Positions 45,316-54,959 of a stretch of DNA of 64,000 nucleotides are shown here, piece after piece. Position numbers and translations under genes: made by a program. The notes under the pieces were generated by a model that was not told the origin of the DNA, did not search any database, and worked only from the letters and a program-made list of their open reading frames with translations. The stretch is from a virus. The stretch covers positions 25,237 to 89,236 of IMG/VR virus record IMGVR_UViG_3300024339_000012; one strand, given 5' to 3'. The number at the start of each line of letters is the position of its first letter. The stretch's first letter is position 1.

Positions 45316-46479
45316 ATGGAAACTATTGTTGTAAAAAAAGGCATCATAAATGTAGCAGAAGCTGCAGGTGCAAACGTTAAAGTAGACGCCGCTGACGGCG
45401 CATTTCCGGGACAAACAATTGTCTGCTTAGATGCAGCTGTTACGCCTCCTGTTGAGATTATTTCCCCAATACCTAAAGGTGTACCCGTAAAAGGGATCAA
45501 AATGAATGCTCAGGCTGAGGTCAGGCAACATACACTTATTGGTAGAGCTCAAGAAACTATTGTAGCAAGTACACGTTATCGCATTGAGTTGTGGAACGGT
45601 AAAGAACATGAAGGTGAACGTCAAAGTCCTTTCAGGTTTGCATTTACATCAGCCGCTGTGCTTTCGGGCAATGCAGCAACTGATAGAGTAAATGTATATA
45701 CCGCTTTGCAGAATAAGATCAATGCTTACGGAGGTGCTTATGCAACTGCATATATTGTATCTTCAGTAGCTTACACACTTGGTAAAACTGCCGTTCCTGT
45801 TGTGGGTGAAACCGTAACACAGGAAACTTCAGGTGCTACTGCAATTATCGCTGCTGTTGTTCAGGCAACTAACGATATTGATGGTGCTGATTCAACTGGA
45901 GTAATTTACTTATGTAACCTTTCAGGAACATGGAGTGCTGCTGCAAAAACCTTAACAGGTGGAACATCAACTGCAGTAATGACAACCAACGCAGTTTTAA
46001 CAGCTGGTGAAGGATTACTGATCATTGATGACGCAGGATATTACGGTCCACGTCCTAACGGTCAAAGAAAACTTTCTGAAATTCAAGTTACACAAGGATT
46101 CACAACTGCTATTGTTGAAGGTCTTGCCTCTACAATTACAACTTTGACTGCTGATGGTGTAGCAACTGGATTGCCTGGTCTATACTCATTTGGAATTGGA
46201 ACACGAATGTTGCAAGACGTTCCTACTTTCTTTCCCGGTGGTTACGGACTTGTTGATGGAGAAGCAGAAGCACAATATAATGTTGCGCCTCTTGCTGGAA
46301 CTACCTATCGTTGTTTCATAATTGAAACTGACTACAATGCCTCTGATACTAACATGCGTAATGCAGCAATGAATACTCCTTACTGGTGGATTCTTTATGT
46401 TAATATTGATGCAGGATCTACAAAAGTTGACGCTTTTGAAACCGCTTTGGAAGCTGGACTGGGAATAACATTCTCATAA
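45316..46479 (+). CDS. virion protein, possible tail-sheath-less tube or decoration protein
   Basis: 387 residues, strongly beta and rich in Ala, Thr, Gly and Val. The N- and C-terminal parts look like one domain (QAEVRQHTLIGRAQETIVASTRYRIELWNGKEHEGERQSPFRFAF... and 'GTTYRCFIIETDYNASDTNMRNAAMNTPYWWILYVNIDAGSTKVDAFETALEAGLGI'), with an insertion (~150-235, 'VVGETVTQETSGATAIIAAVVQATNDIDGADSTGVIYLCNLSGTWSAAAKTLTGG') resembling phage Ig-like/decoration segments. It is followed by a strong terminator, so it can be made in high amounts, as expected of an abundant virion protein. Function uncertain. Confidence 0.55.
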   Translation: METIVVKKGIINVAEAAGANVKVDAADGAFPGQTIVCLDAAVTPPVEIISPIPKGVPVKGIKMNAQAEVRQHTLIGRAQETIVASTRYRIELWNGKEHEGERQSPFRFAFTSAAVLSGNAATDRVNVYTALQNKINAYGGAYATAYIVSSVAYTLGKTAVPVVGETVTQETSGATAIIAAVVQATNDIDGADSTGVIYLCNLSGTWSAAAKTLTGGTSTAVMTTNAVLTAGEGLLIIDDAGYYGPRPNGQRKLSEIQVTQGFTTAIVEGLASTITTLTADGVATGLPGLYSFGIGTRMLQDVPTFFPGGYGLVDGEAEAQYNVAPLAGTTYRCFIIETDYNASDTNMRNAAMNTPYWWILYVNIDAGSTKVDAFETALEAGLGITFS

Positions 46480-46501
46480 TATTATCATTTAATTGAAACT
46501 T

Positions 46502-46537
46502 AAAAGGGTAAGGATTAAATTGCCTTACCCTTTTTTT
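46502..46537 (+). terminator. intrinsic terminator inside the virion operon
   Basis: AAAAGGGTAAGG, 9-base loop, CCTTACCCTTTT followed by more Ts: a 12-base stem. It separates 45316-46479 from the repeat protein gene and probably lowers expression of downstream genes. Confidence 0.9.
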
Positions 46538-46566
46538 ATAAATATAAATAATTAAAAGACAAAGCG

Positions 46567-48822
46567 ATGAACAGAAATCCCAAATTTGGCTCAAACATAT
46601 TACAATCGTTTGTAACCTTTATGAACGACACTGGCAATATACGCTTCGGTGTTGAAGGAACAAAGCTGTTTTATGAGGCTGGCGAAACAAAGGTTTACAT
46701 TACGAATGATGACGGTAATGTAACTGCTTCAGGAATAGCAGACCTTTCAGTAAGCACAGCAAAACTTGTTGATCTTGCAGTAACAGCTGCAAAATTAGGC
46801 ACTGATGCTGTCACAACATCAAAAATACTTAACGCAAACGTTACTGCAGAAAAATTAGCTGCATCACTTGATCTATCAGGTAAAACACTTAGTAACCTTG
46901 CAATAGAATCCGGAACCCCAGTTAATGCTGTCGCATCTGTAGGAACACTTACAGTATCTGGTGATATGCTTGAAGATGAAGAAATAGTAATCAATGGCAG
47001 AACATATACAGCATCTTCCGATGCAAGTTTCTCTGGTGATGTAAGAATTGACATTTCTGCAGGAGCAACCGCCGCAACAGGCACGATAACATTTGCAGGT
47101 ACTGTAGATGATGGAGAAGATGTAACAATTAATGGTAGAGTATATGAATTTGATACCGATGCATCCATATCAGGTGATGTAGCAGTGGACATATCAGCTG
47201 GAACTAAAGTTCAGGCTACCGGAACACTTACAATTGCCTCAACTGTCATTGACGGTGAAACTGTAACAATAGGTGACGAAACCTATGAATTTAACAGCGT
47301 TGGCGGTTATGGTGATGGAAATATAGAAGTTGATATATCTGGTAGTACAAAAACACAAGCCGTTGGAACACTTACATTAACAGGTGTATTTGTTGAAGGA
47401 GAATTCTTCAGAATAGGTAATGAAGTTTATGAGATAGATGCTAATGGGTCTGTTAGTGGTGGAAACATCGCTGTTGATGTATCAGCATTTATGACAGCTT
47501 CTCAGGGTACTCTTACTCTCGGTGGTGCAATACCATCAAATAATGAAGCCATTACTGTAGGATCACAAACATATACATGGAAAACAACCCTCACTGGTGC
47601 TGCTGACGAAATAAAAATAGGATCAACTGTAGATGACTGTATTGACAATTTCACTTATGCTATAAATGCAGGAATTGGAGAAGGCACATTATACGGAACT
47701 GGAACGACTGCAAATGCATTAGTAACTGCAGCGAAAACTGGTGGAACTACATCGGTACTTACTTCAATAATTTGGGGTACTGTAGGAGATGCAACTGCAA
47801 CTACTGAAACAATGGTAGATGGTGCAAATATATTTGATGCCGGAACTCTTGGAACTACAACTGCAGGTGTTGATTGTACTGCTGCAAATGCTGACGGAGT
47901 AATGATAACTGCTTTCACAAATGGTACAGCTCTTGCAATCACAGCCTCTCAAGGTGGTGGTACAACTGTAGTATTTACTGCAACTGCTGCAGGTGTACTT
48001 GATGGTTCTCCTGGTAATGCAATAATATCTGACGGAACTATGGCAAATGGTTCATTTGGTACTGCATATCTAATAGGCGGAACTGATGCAACTGCAAACG
48101 AAGCAAGTGCAGCTTTACATTCATCTTTCACAGCAAACTCAGCATTGGATATAACATCTACTGACGGAACAGGTTCTGTTGATTTTGATGCCGATGCCGC
48201 AGGTGCTTTAGATGGATCGCTTGGTAACGCTGTTGCAACTACTGAAGTAATGGCAAACGGTTCTTTTGCTCAAGTAACATTAACAGGAGCTTCAGATGCT
48301 ACGGCTAATGAGGCCGCTACAGCTTTAACTTCTGCAATTGTAGGAGATGGATCAAAAGAAGTTAATGGAGCAGATGGAACAGGGAATGTAGTTGTAACTG
48401 CAATAGAAGAAGGTACTGGTCCGAACTCATGGACTACTACAGAAACATGTGCCAATGGATCATGGGGTGCAGGTACATTAGGAAGTGGGTCTGATATTGG
48501 AGCAGCTGATGCCGTAACTGCAATAGCTTTAGCAATAACAAACGATGGAAGCGCTGAGGTTACAGCCGTTGATGGAGCTGCCGATACTGTTGTTATGACA
48601 GCAAAAATAAAGGGCACTTCTGGTGATGCTATAACCACTACAACTGATATGAGTAATGGAGCATTTGGTCAAGGTACTTTAGGAGATACTGTAGCAGGTG
48701 TTGACGGAACTGTTGGAACTGTAAGGAAAGTATTAGCCGATGCTACAAGTTTGTTTTATGCAACTGCTGCAAATACCATAGCTGATGCAAATTGGAAAAA
48801 AATAGACTGGACAAGTTTATAA
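46567..48822 (+). CDS. repeat-rich surface protein (head fibre/decoration-like)
   Basis: 751 residues. After an N-terminal ~110 residues with a phage-typical 'DLSVSTAKLVDLAVTAAKLGTDAVTTSKILNANVTAEKLA' helix/repeat, there are two repeat families. Type A, about five copies between ~125 and 330: G-T-[LI]-T-[FLI]-x3-[VF]-x-[DE]-[GD]-E-x-[VI]-x-I-[GN]-x-x-x-Y-[ET]-[FI]. Type B, about five copies between ~340 and 730: A-N-[EA]-A...A-L...I/T-[AS]...G-x-x-x-[VD]-[FVD]-x-A-x-x-x-G...T-[TE]-x-M-[AS]-N-G-[SA]-F. The pattern suggests tandem beta domains on the virion surface. Repeat numbers are counted by eye. Confidence 0.6.
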   Translation: MNRNPKFGSNILQSFVTFMNDTGNIRFGVEGTKLFYEAGETKVYITNDDGNVTASGIADLSVSTAKLVDLAVTAAKLGTDAVTTSKILNANVTAEKLAASLDLSGKTLSNLAIESGTPVNAVASVGTLTVSGDMLEDEEIVINGRTYTASSDASFSGDVRIDISAGATAATGTITFAGTVDDGEDVTINGRVYEFDTDASISGDVAVDISAGTKVQATGTLTIASTVIDGETVTIGDETYEFNSVGGYGDGNIEVDISGSTKTQAVGTLTLTGVFVEGEFFRIGNEVYEIDANGSVSGGNIAVDVSAFMTASQGTLTLGGAIPSNNEAITVGSQTYTWKTTLTGAADEIKIGSTVDDCIDNFTYAINAGIGEGTLYGTGTTANALVTAAKTGGTTSVLTSIIWGTVGDATATTETMVDGANIFDAGTLGTTTAGVDCTAANADGVMITAFTNGTALAITASQGGGTTVVFTATAAGVLDGSPGNAIISDGTMANGSFGTAYLIGGTDATANEASAALHSSFTANSALDITSTDGTGSVDFDADAAGALDGSLGNAVATTEVMANGSFAQVTLTGASDATANEAATALTSAIVGDGSKEVNGADGTGNVVVTAIEEGTGPNSWTTTETCANGSWGAGTLGSGSDIGAADAVTAIALAITNDGSAEVTAVDGAADTVVMTAKIKGTSGDAITTTTDMSNGAFGQGTLGDTVAGVDGTVGTVRKVLADATSLFYATAANTIADANWKKIDWTSL

Positions 48823-48831
48823 TCTACTGAT

Positions 48832-49671
48832 ATGAAAATTGATAAAATTGTATATGACTTAAAGCATTTATTAAACGCCTTGACGGATGATACTCGTGTA
48901 AATGATGCTCACCTGATCTTCAAGATCAATAACTACTGGGCATTATTTTTAAAAGCCGATTATCAAGAGACTGGTAATATTTCTAAGAAGTATTATCAAA
49001 GGATTCCGTTAATTGATGTTCATGGTGTTTCAAGTGCTGATGATCCGAACGTATTAGGGGGCACCATTCGTTTTGGTAAATTTACAATGCCATCAATACT
49101 TGACCTTGGTGATGAAGAGCCCCCAGTTGATATATACACAGCGCAACGTCAGGAACGTTTGTATTTCATTGAAAGAGATCTTCTATTCGAATTGATCCGG
49201 AATAAAGATGAACGACTGGATGTATTCAAGTATTATTTCTATGAAGAGAATACTGCATATACATATCCTGTAGTTGATAGAGTATCATTCCTTGGACTCA
49301 TACAGAATCCTTTAGAAGCATCATTGTTTTACACTACACCTGAACCTTTGTATAATCTCGCAAATGGTATTCAGTATATCGTTACTCAGGGAAGTGTTAA
49401 ATGTGATACCGGTAGTAAGGAAAACATCTATTTAAAAGGCTACACGCTTAATGCTAATACGTCATACACATATTCTGGTGACGGAGTGCTTTATAGGACT
49501 AATCAAGTTATTGATGTTACAAACGATATGGAATATCCAATATCCCCTGATATGGCAGAACGCATTATTCTGGAAATACTTACTAAAGATTTCATGCTTG
49601 AGAAACAAACCATAGCAGATATCTTTAATGATTCGAAAGATCAGTTTCAAGCAATAAGAAGTGGTGGATGA
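48832..49671 (+). CDS. probable connector/tail ring protein
   Basis: 279 residues. Helical start 'DKIVYDLKHLLNALTDDTRVNDAHLIFKINNYWALFLKADY', a beta-rich middle ('YPVVDRVSFLGLIQNPLEASLFYTTPEPLYNLANGIQYIVTQGSVKCDTG') and C-terminal 'YPISPDMAERIILEILTKDFMLEKQTIADIFNDSKDQFQ'. Same size and similar plan as the 44406 product. Immediately precedes the IHF-like gene (4-base overlap), matching the order connector-IHF-tail tubular in crAss-like phages. Confidence 0.6.
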   Translation: MKIDKIVYDLKHLLNALTDDTRVNDAHLIFKINNYWALFLKADYQETGNISKKYYQRIPLIDVHGVSSADDPNVLGGTIRFGKFTMPSILDLGDEEPPVDIYTAQRQERLYFIERDLLFELIRNKDERLDVFKYYFYEENTAYTYPVVDRVSFLGLIQNPLEASLFYTTPEPLYNLANGIQYIVTQGSVKCDTGSKENIYLKGYTLNANTSYTYSGDGVLYRTNQVIDVTNDMEYPISPDMAERIILEILTKDFMLEKQTIADIFNDSKDQFQAIRSGG

Positions 49672-50087
49672 TAGGAAAAAAAGAAATAATCGACAATATT
49701 GAAAATTATCAGAACAATAAAATAACGAAAGTAATTAAGCATAGGGAAGAAAAAAAAGTATTTTCAACTGTAATCTATCTCTATATAAAGTATATGTTAG
49801 AAGCTCTGTTAAATGGACACCGTTGGCGAATACATAGATTTGGAACGTTTGAAATAATAAAAGAGAATATTGAGGGTGATAAATTGAAATTCACGCCTAA
49901 ATTTTATAAGGACAATGAAGTAAGAAGAAACACAAGAGTTATGAATCCAAAAACCATAGGTCTTGTGTTTTCTTTAAAATTGGAAAGTGAATTTCTCGAC
50001 AATAATAAATGCAGGTTTAAATCTGCAGACTGCTTTAGAAAAGCGATGAATAGAAAGTTGGTAGAAACAGGAAAAATAACAGTATAA
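49668..50087 (+). CDS. IHF/HU-like protein in the virion operon
   Basis: 139 residues. Residues ~28-95: 'KKVFSTVIYLYIKYMLEALLNGHRWRIHRFGTFEIIKENIEGDKLKFTPKFYKDNEVRRNTRVMNPKTIG', helices followed by the HU-like I-x-x-F-G-x-F strand and a basic arm region, with a C-terminal extension (~40 residues, basic). IHF-like genes embedded in the structural operon are typical of crAss-like phages. Stop and next start overlap by one base. DNA binding is inferred from the fold pattern. Confidence 0.65.
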   Translation: MIGKKEIIDNIENYQNNKITKVIKHREEKKVFSTVIYLYIKYMLEALLNGHRWRIHRFGTFEIIKENIEGDKLKFTPKFYKDNEVRRNTRVMNPKTIGLVFSLKLESEFLDNNKCRFKSADCFRKAMNRKLVETGKITV

Positions 50088-50818
50088 TGGCAATAAATAA
50101 ATTAGTATCAATCGGAAACGCATTCAGTTTATTAGGTGAAGAAACTTCAGCTGATGTATTGAGAATGAAGCCTACGCTCGTGCGTTGGGGCAAATATGCT
50201 GAAAATAGGATAGGTAGCCTGTATTCATACGAAACTAATTACTATCTTCTTGATGTAGTTAATATGAAGGCCACATTACCATTAGCAGCTCACAGGTTAG
50301 ACGATATGATCATTGGTGATGTCTTAGATCAAACACCTCAGATATTCGATAGTATCCCGCCATCTTACAATGAAACGCCTGCAACCTATATGGGTGAACA
50401 GATCATATGGAAATGGTCAACACTTGACGATCAAAGCTATTACAACTGTTACAAACTAAACTGGTCAGTCCAGGATAATCAAATTGTATTCCAAAGTTCA
50501 TTCACAAATACCCAGATAACTGTCAAGATGCTTACCTACAAGACAGATGTTGACGGGTTGCCATTAGTTCCGGAAAATCACATTGAGGCTATTGCTTCTT
50601 TCTTAAAGGGTAAAATAGCCATGAAGGAACAGTGGAATAAGTTTAAAAGAGGTAAGCTTTCACATATGGATCTTGCTTATATCAATACTCTCAAAACAGA
50701 GTATGTTAATCAGGCCCGACTATCTTCAGCTGAGGATGACAATTATTCAGAAAATAGAGAATTAGAAGTAAGTGATATGATATCGAATCCATTTAATGGA
50801 GCATCAAATATATACTAA
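50087..50818 (+). CDS. tail tubular / adaptor-like protein
   Basis: 243 residues. 'NKLVSIGNAFSLLGEETSADVLRMKPTLVRWGKYAENRIGSLYSYETNYYLLDVVNMKATLPLAAHRLDDMI' resembles the helical-then-beta start of phage adaptor proteins (P22 gp4-like/T7 gp11-like groups), and 'LTYKTDVDGLPLVPENHIEAIASFLKGKIAMKEQWNKFKRGKLSHMDLAYINTLKTEYVNQAR' is the matching C-terminal helical hairpin (P-x-x-[HV]-x-E-A-[IV]-x-x-[FY]). It is coupled to the giant gene downstream by a one-base overlap. Confidence 0.7.
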   Translation: MAINKLVSIGNAFSLLGEETSADVLRMKPTLVRWGKYAENRIGSLYSYETNYYLLDVVNMKATLPLAAHRLDDMIIGDVLDQTPQIFDSIPPSYNETPATYMGEQIIWKWSTLDDQSYYNCYKLNWSVQDNQIVFQSSFTNTQITVKMLTYKTDVDGLPLVPENHIEAIASFLKGKIAMKEQWNKFKRGKLSHMDLAYINTLKTEYVNQARLSSAEDDNYSENRELEVSDMISNPFNGASNIY

Positions 50819-53800
50819 TGAGAACTGAAAACACATTTGAAGGTGGAATGCATGTCGATAATGATTTCTCCGAACAGCCAAAAGGCACATACCGATTTAG
50901 TAAGAATGGATATGTATTCAGTATTGGTGAAAAGAATTTCATCTGGTCTCCTGCAATTGGTAATGTTCAGGTAGAAGATTATCCCTCTAATTACAAACCT
51001 ATTGGAATGTTTTCTGCTCGTGAAAAGATTATAGTATTGTCTGTTAACGAAGATGATGATTTAGGATCAATAGGTTGGCTATATCTTTTGAATGGTGTGT
51101 ATTTGTTTACATATGGATATGTAAGGCCAAATTCAGAATTAAATTTCTCAACATCTAATCCAATAAGAGGATATTCATATTACGAGAATAGCGAAACTGA
51201 ACGCATATACTGGTCAGATTCTGTACAAAAACCTAAGTCATTAAATATACCTGCTATTAATTTTGGAATGTCATATGTTTCTGGAAAAAAATATCTTGTA
51301 TTATTTGGTCAGGTAGAACATAACGGTTTTACATACTATGCTGGTGATGCTTTTGTCTATTGGACATACACAGGATTTAGCATGGTAGGTGATACTCGTA
51401 TTATAGAATACTTTGAACCAATAATACTTGATTGGAATCCAAACTTATTATTCGACAAAATAACAAGCGCGTCAGTTATAGACGGAACCCTTGATTGTGC
51501 AAGTTATGCCTTTACATATAGATTCCTTACTGAATTTGATAATGTAACCCCTTGGGCCCCTTTGTCTGAATTGTACACTATAATGTCACAGAATGGAACG
51601 ACTGAAGATCCTGATGACTTTCCAGCTATAAAGAATTGGAACTTTTTACAAGGAGCTCTCGATAAATTTAGTGAACGTGGATTACGCATTACTCTTGATG
51701 GAATACCTTTTGATAAATACCAATATGTTGAATTTGCTGCATTCAAGTATAAGAATGAAGTTGTTGACACAGGTGTAATATTTTCAAAAGTAGAAATTCC
51801 AAAAGTAAGACCCACTGAGTTATTAGGTGAATATTCAAATACAATAACAGCTGACATTATACAATATACAGGAGAATATTTAACATTAGAACAATACGCA
51901 ATACAATCCATAAGTCTGCTAAGTGTTAATGATCTCGACATTATTAAAGATATTCAATCGGTATCTGGTACTGAAGAAGAGGGTGACATAGGCATCGGTA
52001 ACAGCATGGACAATACAAATATAACAGAACCAGTCAGAACGTGTATATACGAAATTCCAGCAGATGTTTTAAATCATACTGATTATGATAATGATAAACC
52101 ACTTTCCGGAATATATGGATATGATTCTGAAGGATATGTTTCAAGTGGACAGATATTGAAAGGTCAATATTATAAAGTAAAGAAATTCGATCTGACATAT
52201 GAATCTACTCCTTATATCGTTGGAGATATATTTCTTGGAACAACATCAGCTACATTCATATCAGCACCTGGTTTCCCTGCAAAAGCAAAACCTGTTATTA
52301 GGATCTGCGAATACATTGATAATACTAATACACCTATATTTAAGTATATAGAAATGGATGATGCTCCATTACCAAAGGGCACACTTGCTACTCAATTTGC
52401 AGGATACTGGGGTAAAGAAATTTATCGGGTAGGAGTATTACCAATAAGCCTTACAGGTAAATTCTTGCCTGTCAGACATGTTTTAGATTATCAAGTTCCA
52501 GATCGTTCATTAACGAATGCTACAAGTGTAGATATGTTTAATGAAGATGGTAGTTTTACTTCTGTAATTAATTTATTAACATCCGGACCACACACAAGAT
52601 TATCTCCATCTTCAGATGAAGAAAAATATCAATACAATGTTAATATAGACTCACTACTTGTTTCTGTTGACTTAACTGATATAATTAATCAGATAAGTGG
52701 TTTCTGTATTGTAAGAGCTGTAAGAGATAAAGGTGTTATGTCCGAAGGCTTCATAGATCCTGTACATAAATTAAAGCATTACTATTATGATACTGCCCAA
52801 TCATCATACTTAGAAAGAAACAATTTCTACAGGTGCTCACATTTTAACATAAGAAATACACCATTTATCAGGCCATTGTGGACATCAAATGTTTTTATAG
52901 AAACACTATTAAAAAAGTATTACTATACAAATCCTGAAATCCAAATGAACAAAGAAACGTTTGAGGGTGGTGATACTATGCAATTAGTAAGAAAATATGG
53001 TGGTGATATAAAGAGGGATAACTCATATATAAGACAAACAGGTGAGCCATATGATACAATTCCATTTGGTGAAATAACTGCAACAAATAAAGAATTCTAT
53101 ACAAGATGTTTTAAGGCTTATAATGAACTGGTTTTAACTGAAAATAATACAGAAAGCGTCGACCTGAAAACATTGGATATTATAGATTCTGCAAAAGAAG
53201 ATTTTGATGTTGCTACCGAAGAGGATAACTTTTTCAACTATGCACCGGGAGATAATGTAAGACAAATTGGAGCTGGCAGTCTTCCGTTACTAATATGGCA
53301 AGATCCTGCATGTAAATCGGCACTTATAGAAATAGATTACAATAGGCAATGGTTTGTTGGATTTGAATCAGATGGCACCGACAAATTACCAGAAACAGTT
53401 TATGTAACCGAACATAAAAGAGGATCATCCGTTTATACTACTAATGACAATTTAGGAACAACTGAATATATTTTTACAGGACACTATCAAAAAGTTGATG
53501 CGGCTTTCAAAGCAGCTATCAAATATGGAGAGAATTATATTGCTAAGGATATTCAAATCTTTGGTGGTGATACTCATGTAAATTTATTTGGAATAGCACG
53601 CGTTATACCAGATGGAATGCATGTAAAAGTTGGTGATGAATTAGATGTTACCGTTAAATCATTTGGTGACTATGTTATAGTTCCATTACAATCAAGATAC
53701 AATTCCTCTTCTGTTATAGGAAGAAATGGAGCTCTTGATAACATAGGTGTTAAAGATGGTACGTCAATATGTGCAAATAAATTCAAACCATTTGAAACAG

Positions 53801-54957
53801 TAGGTAACACTGTTCCAAGATATTTCTCCTTAGAGCCTAACTACTTTGAAAGTAATGAATATACAGAAAAGGGATTTATTGATGATAACAAAATAAAATT
53901 TCCCGGATTAGCTCCATTTGCATCCACTAATAATATCTACTTGAATAGAATACGTCATTCAAGTAAAAAACAGGTTGGATTTGCAATAGATGAATTCTTA
54001 GACTTTCCAGCTTTAAATAAAATAGATATTCCCGGAGATAATGGATTAATAACCAATATTAGGGCAAAAGGATCAAGGTTATTTGTATGGCAGGAAAGTG
54101 CAATAGGTTACATTCCTGTTGGAGAAAGAGCTTTAACTTCTGGTGGATTAGAAGCCACTATTCAACTTGGTACCGGTGATCAGTTCTTACGGTATGATAT
54201 CATAAATGAAACATATGGTAATCAAGATAAATTAAGCTTGATTGAAACAGATGCTAACTGGTTCTGGTTCGACTTCTATAGGAAAACATTGCTAATGATG
54301 GAATTTAATGGACAATGGAAACCTGAGTCAGTTTTAAAAGGTATGGATTCTTATTTTCAGAATACATTACCTAATCGTGACAATATGGTTATCAGATCAG
54401 GATATGACCCAAAAGCAAAAGTGGTTCTGTTCTCATTCATTGATTTAATAGGATCTGCTACAAAAACCATATCGATCAATACTAAGAATGGTAAATTCAA
54501 TGGTGAGCATGAATTTGTTGCAGACTTGTATAGCAATACACTTAATGAACTATTTTCTGTAAAGAATGATTATGAACTTATCTACTTACATAATCAGGAT
54601 ACAGGTCTCATATACGGTAAATCTTATCAATGTCAGATAAGTTTTATTGTAAATCATCAAAACGATGAAATGAAAAAATTTATGTCTGCAATCTTCAGGG
54701 GTGGAAGAACGTTCTTTGATACTGTTAAGTATGAAACCATGTACGACTTTGATTCAGGTGTATTCCTAAATATTGTTGAAGAAGCTGGAAATACTACAAA
54801 TTACGAATTTGTTATTGACGAATGGAGAGCCGGCATACCAGAGGGTGATTATGGCAGAATGGATGGTCGATATATGTTAGTGACCTTGACAGTCGGCAGT
54901 ACTGATAGTAAACTTAGGTTAAGAAAAATGATAACTGAATACTTAAAACAACATTAA
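50818..54957 (+). CDS. giant tail stabilisation ('muzzle'-like) protein
   Basis: 1379 residues. The N-terminus 'RTENTFEGGMHVDNDFSEQPKGTYRFSKNGYVFS' is the typical beginning (N-x-F-x-G-G-[ML]-x-x-D-x-[DN]-x-x-x-x-P-x-G-x-[YL]-x-[YF]) of crAss-like tail stabilisation/muzzle proteins, followed by many beta segments consistent with a propeller ('FTYGYVRPNSELNFSTSNPIRGYSYYENSETERIYWSDSVQKPKSLNI', 'FAFTYRFLTEFDNVTPWAPLSELY'). The C-terminal 200 residues again look like beta blades ending in 'VTLTVGSTDSKLRLRKMITEYLKQ'. It probably forms the distal gatekeeper of the short tail. Confidence 0.78.
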   Translation: MRTENTFEGGMHVDNDFSEQPKGTYRFSKNGYVFSIGEKNFIWSPAIGNVQVEDYPSNYKPIGMFSAREKIIVLSVNEDDDLGSIGWLYLLNGVYLFTYGYVRPNSELNFSTSNPIRGYSYYENSETERIYWSDSVQKPKSLNIPAINFGMSYVSGKKYLVLFGQVEHNGFTYYAGDAFVYWTYTGFSMVGDTRIIEYFEPIILDWNPNLLFDKITSASVIDGTLDCASYAFTYRFLTEFDNVTPWAPLSELYTIMSQNGTTEDPDDFPAIKNWNFLQGALDKFSERGLRITLDGIPFDKYQYVEFAAFKYKNEVVDTGVIFSKVEIPKVRPTELLGEYSNTITADIIQYTGEYLTLEQYAIQSISLLSVNDLDIIKDIQSVSGTEEEGDIGIGNSMDNTNITEPVRTCIYEIPADVLNHTDYDNDKPLSGIYGYDSEGYVSSGQILKGQYYKVKKFDLTYESTPYIVGDIFLGTTSATFISAPGFPAKAKPVIRICEYIDNTNTPIFKYIEMDDAPLPKGTLATQFAGYWGKEIYRVGVLPISLTGKFLPVRHVLDYQVPDRSLTNATSVDMFNEDGSFTSVINLLTSGPHTRLSPSSDEEKYQYNVNIDSLLVSVDLTDIINQISGFCIVRAVRDKGVMSEGFIDPVHKLKHYYYDTAQSSYLERNNFYRCSHFNIRNTPFIRPLWTSNVFIETLLKKYYYTNPEIQMNKETFEGGDTMQLVRKYGGDIKRDNSYIRQTGEPYDTIPFGEITATNKEFYTRCFKAYNELVLTENNTESVDLKTLDIIDSAKEDFDVATEEDNFFNYAPGDNVRQIGAGSLPLLIWQDPACKSALIEIDYNRQWFVGFESDGTDKLPETVYVTEHKRGSSVYTTNDNLGTTEYIFTGHYQKVDAAFKAAIKYGENYIAKDIQIFGGDTHVNLFGIARVIPDGMHVKVGDELDVTVKSFGDYVIVPLQSRYNSSSVIGRNGALDNIGVKDGTSICANKFKPFETVGNTVPRYFSLEPNYFESNEYTEKGFIDDNKIKFPGLAPFASTNNIYLNRIRHSSKKQVGFAIDEFLDFPALNKIDIPGDNGLITNIRAKGSRLFVWQESAIGYIPVGERALTSGGLEATIQLGTGDQFLRYDIINETYGNQDKLSLIETDANWFWFDFYRKTLLMMEFNGQWKPESVLKGMDSYFQNTLPNRDNMVIRSGYDPKAKVVLFSFIDLIGSATKTISINTKNGKFNGEHEFVADLYSNTLNELFSVKNDYELIYLHNQDTGLIYGKSYQCQISFIVNHQNDEMKKFMSAIFRGGRTFFDTVKYETMYDFDSGVFLNIVEEAGNTTNYEFVIDEWRAGIPEGDYGRMDGRYMLVTLTVGSTDSKLRLRKMITEYLKQH

Positions 54958-54959
54958 AG

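Noticed and set aside
46695-48638. Several long minus-strand frames opposite the repeat-rich virion gene
   Set aside because: Their Val/Ala/Ser/Pro-rich products are the antisense of the Thr/Ala/Gly-rich repeats; the plus-strand gene is clearly the coding one.
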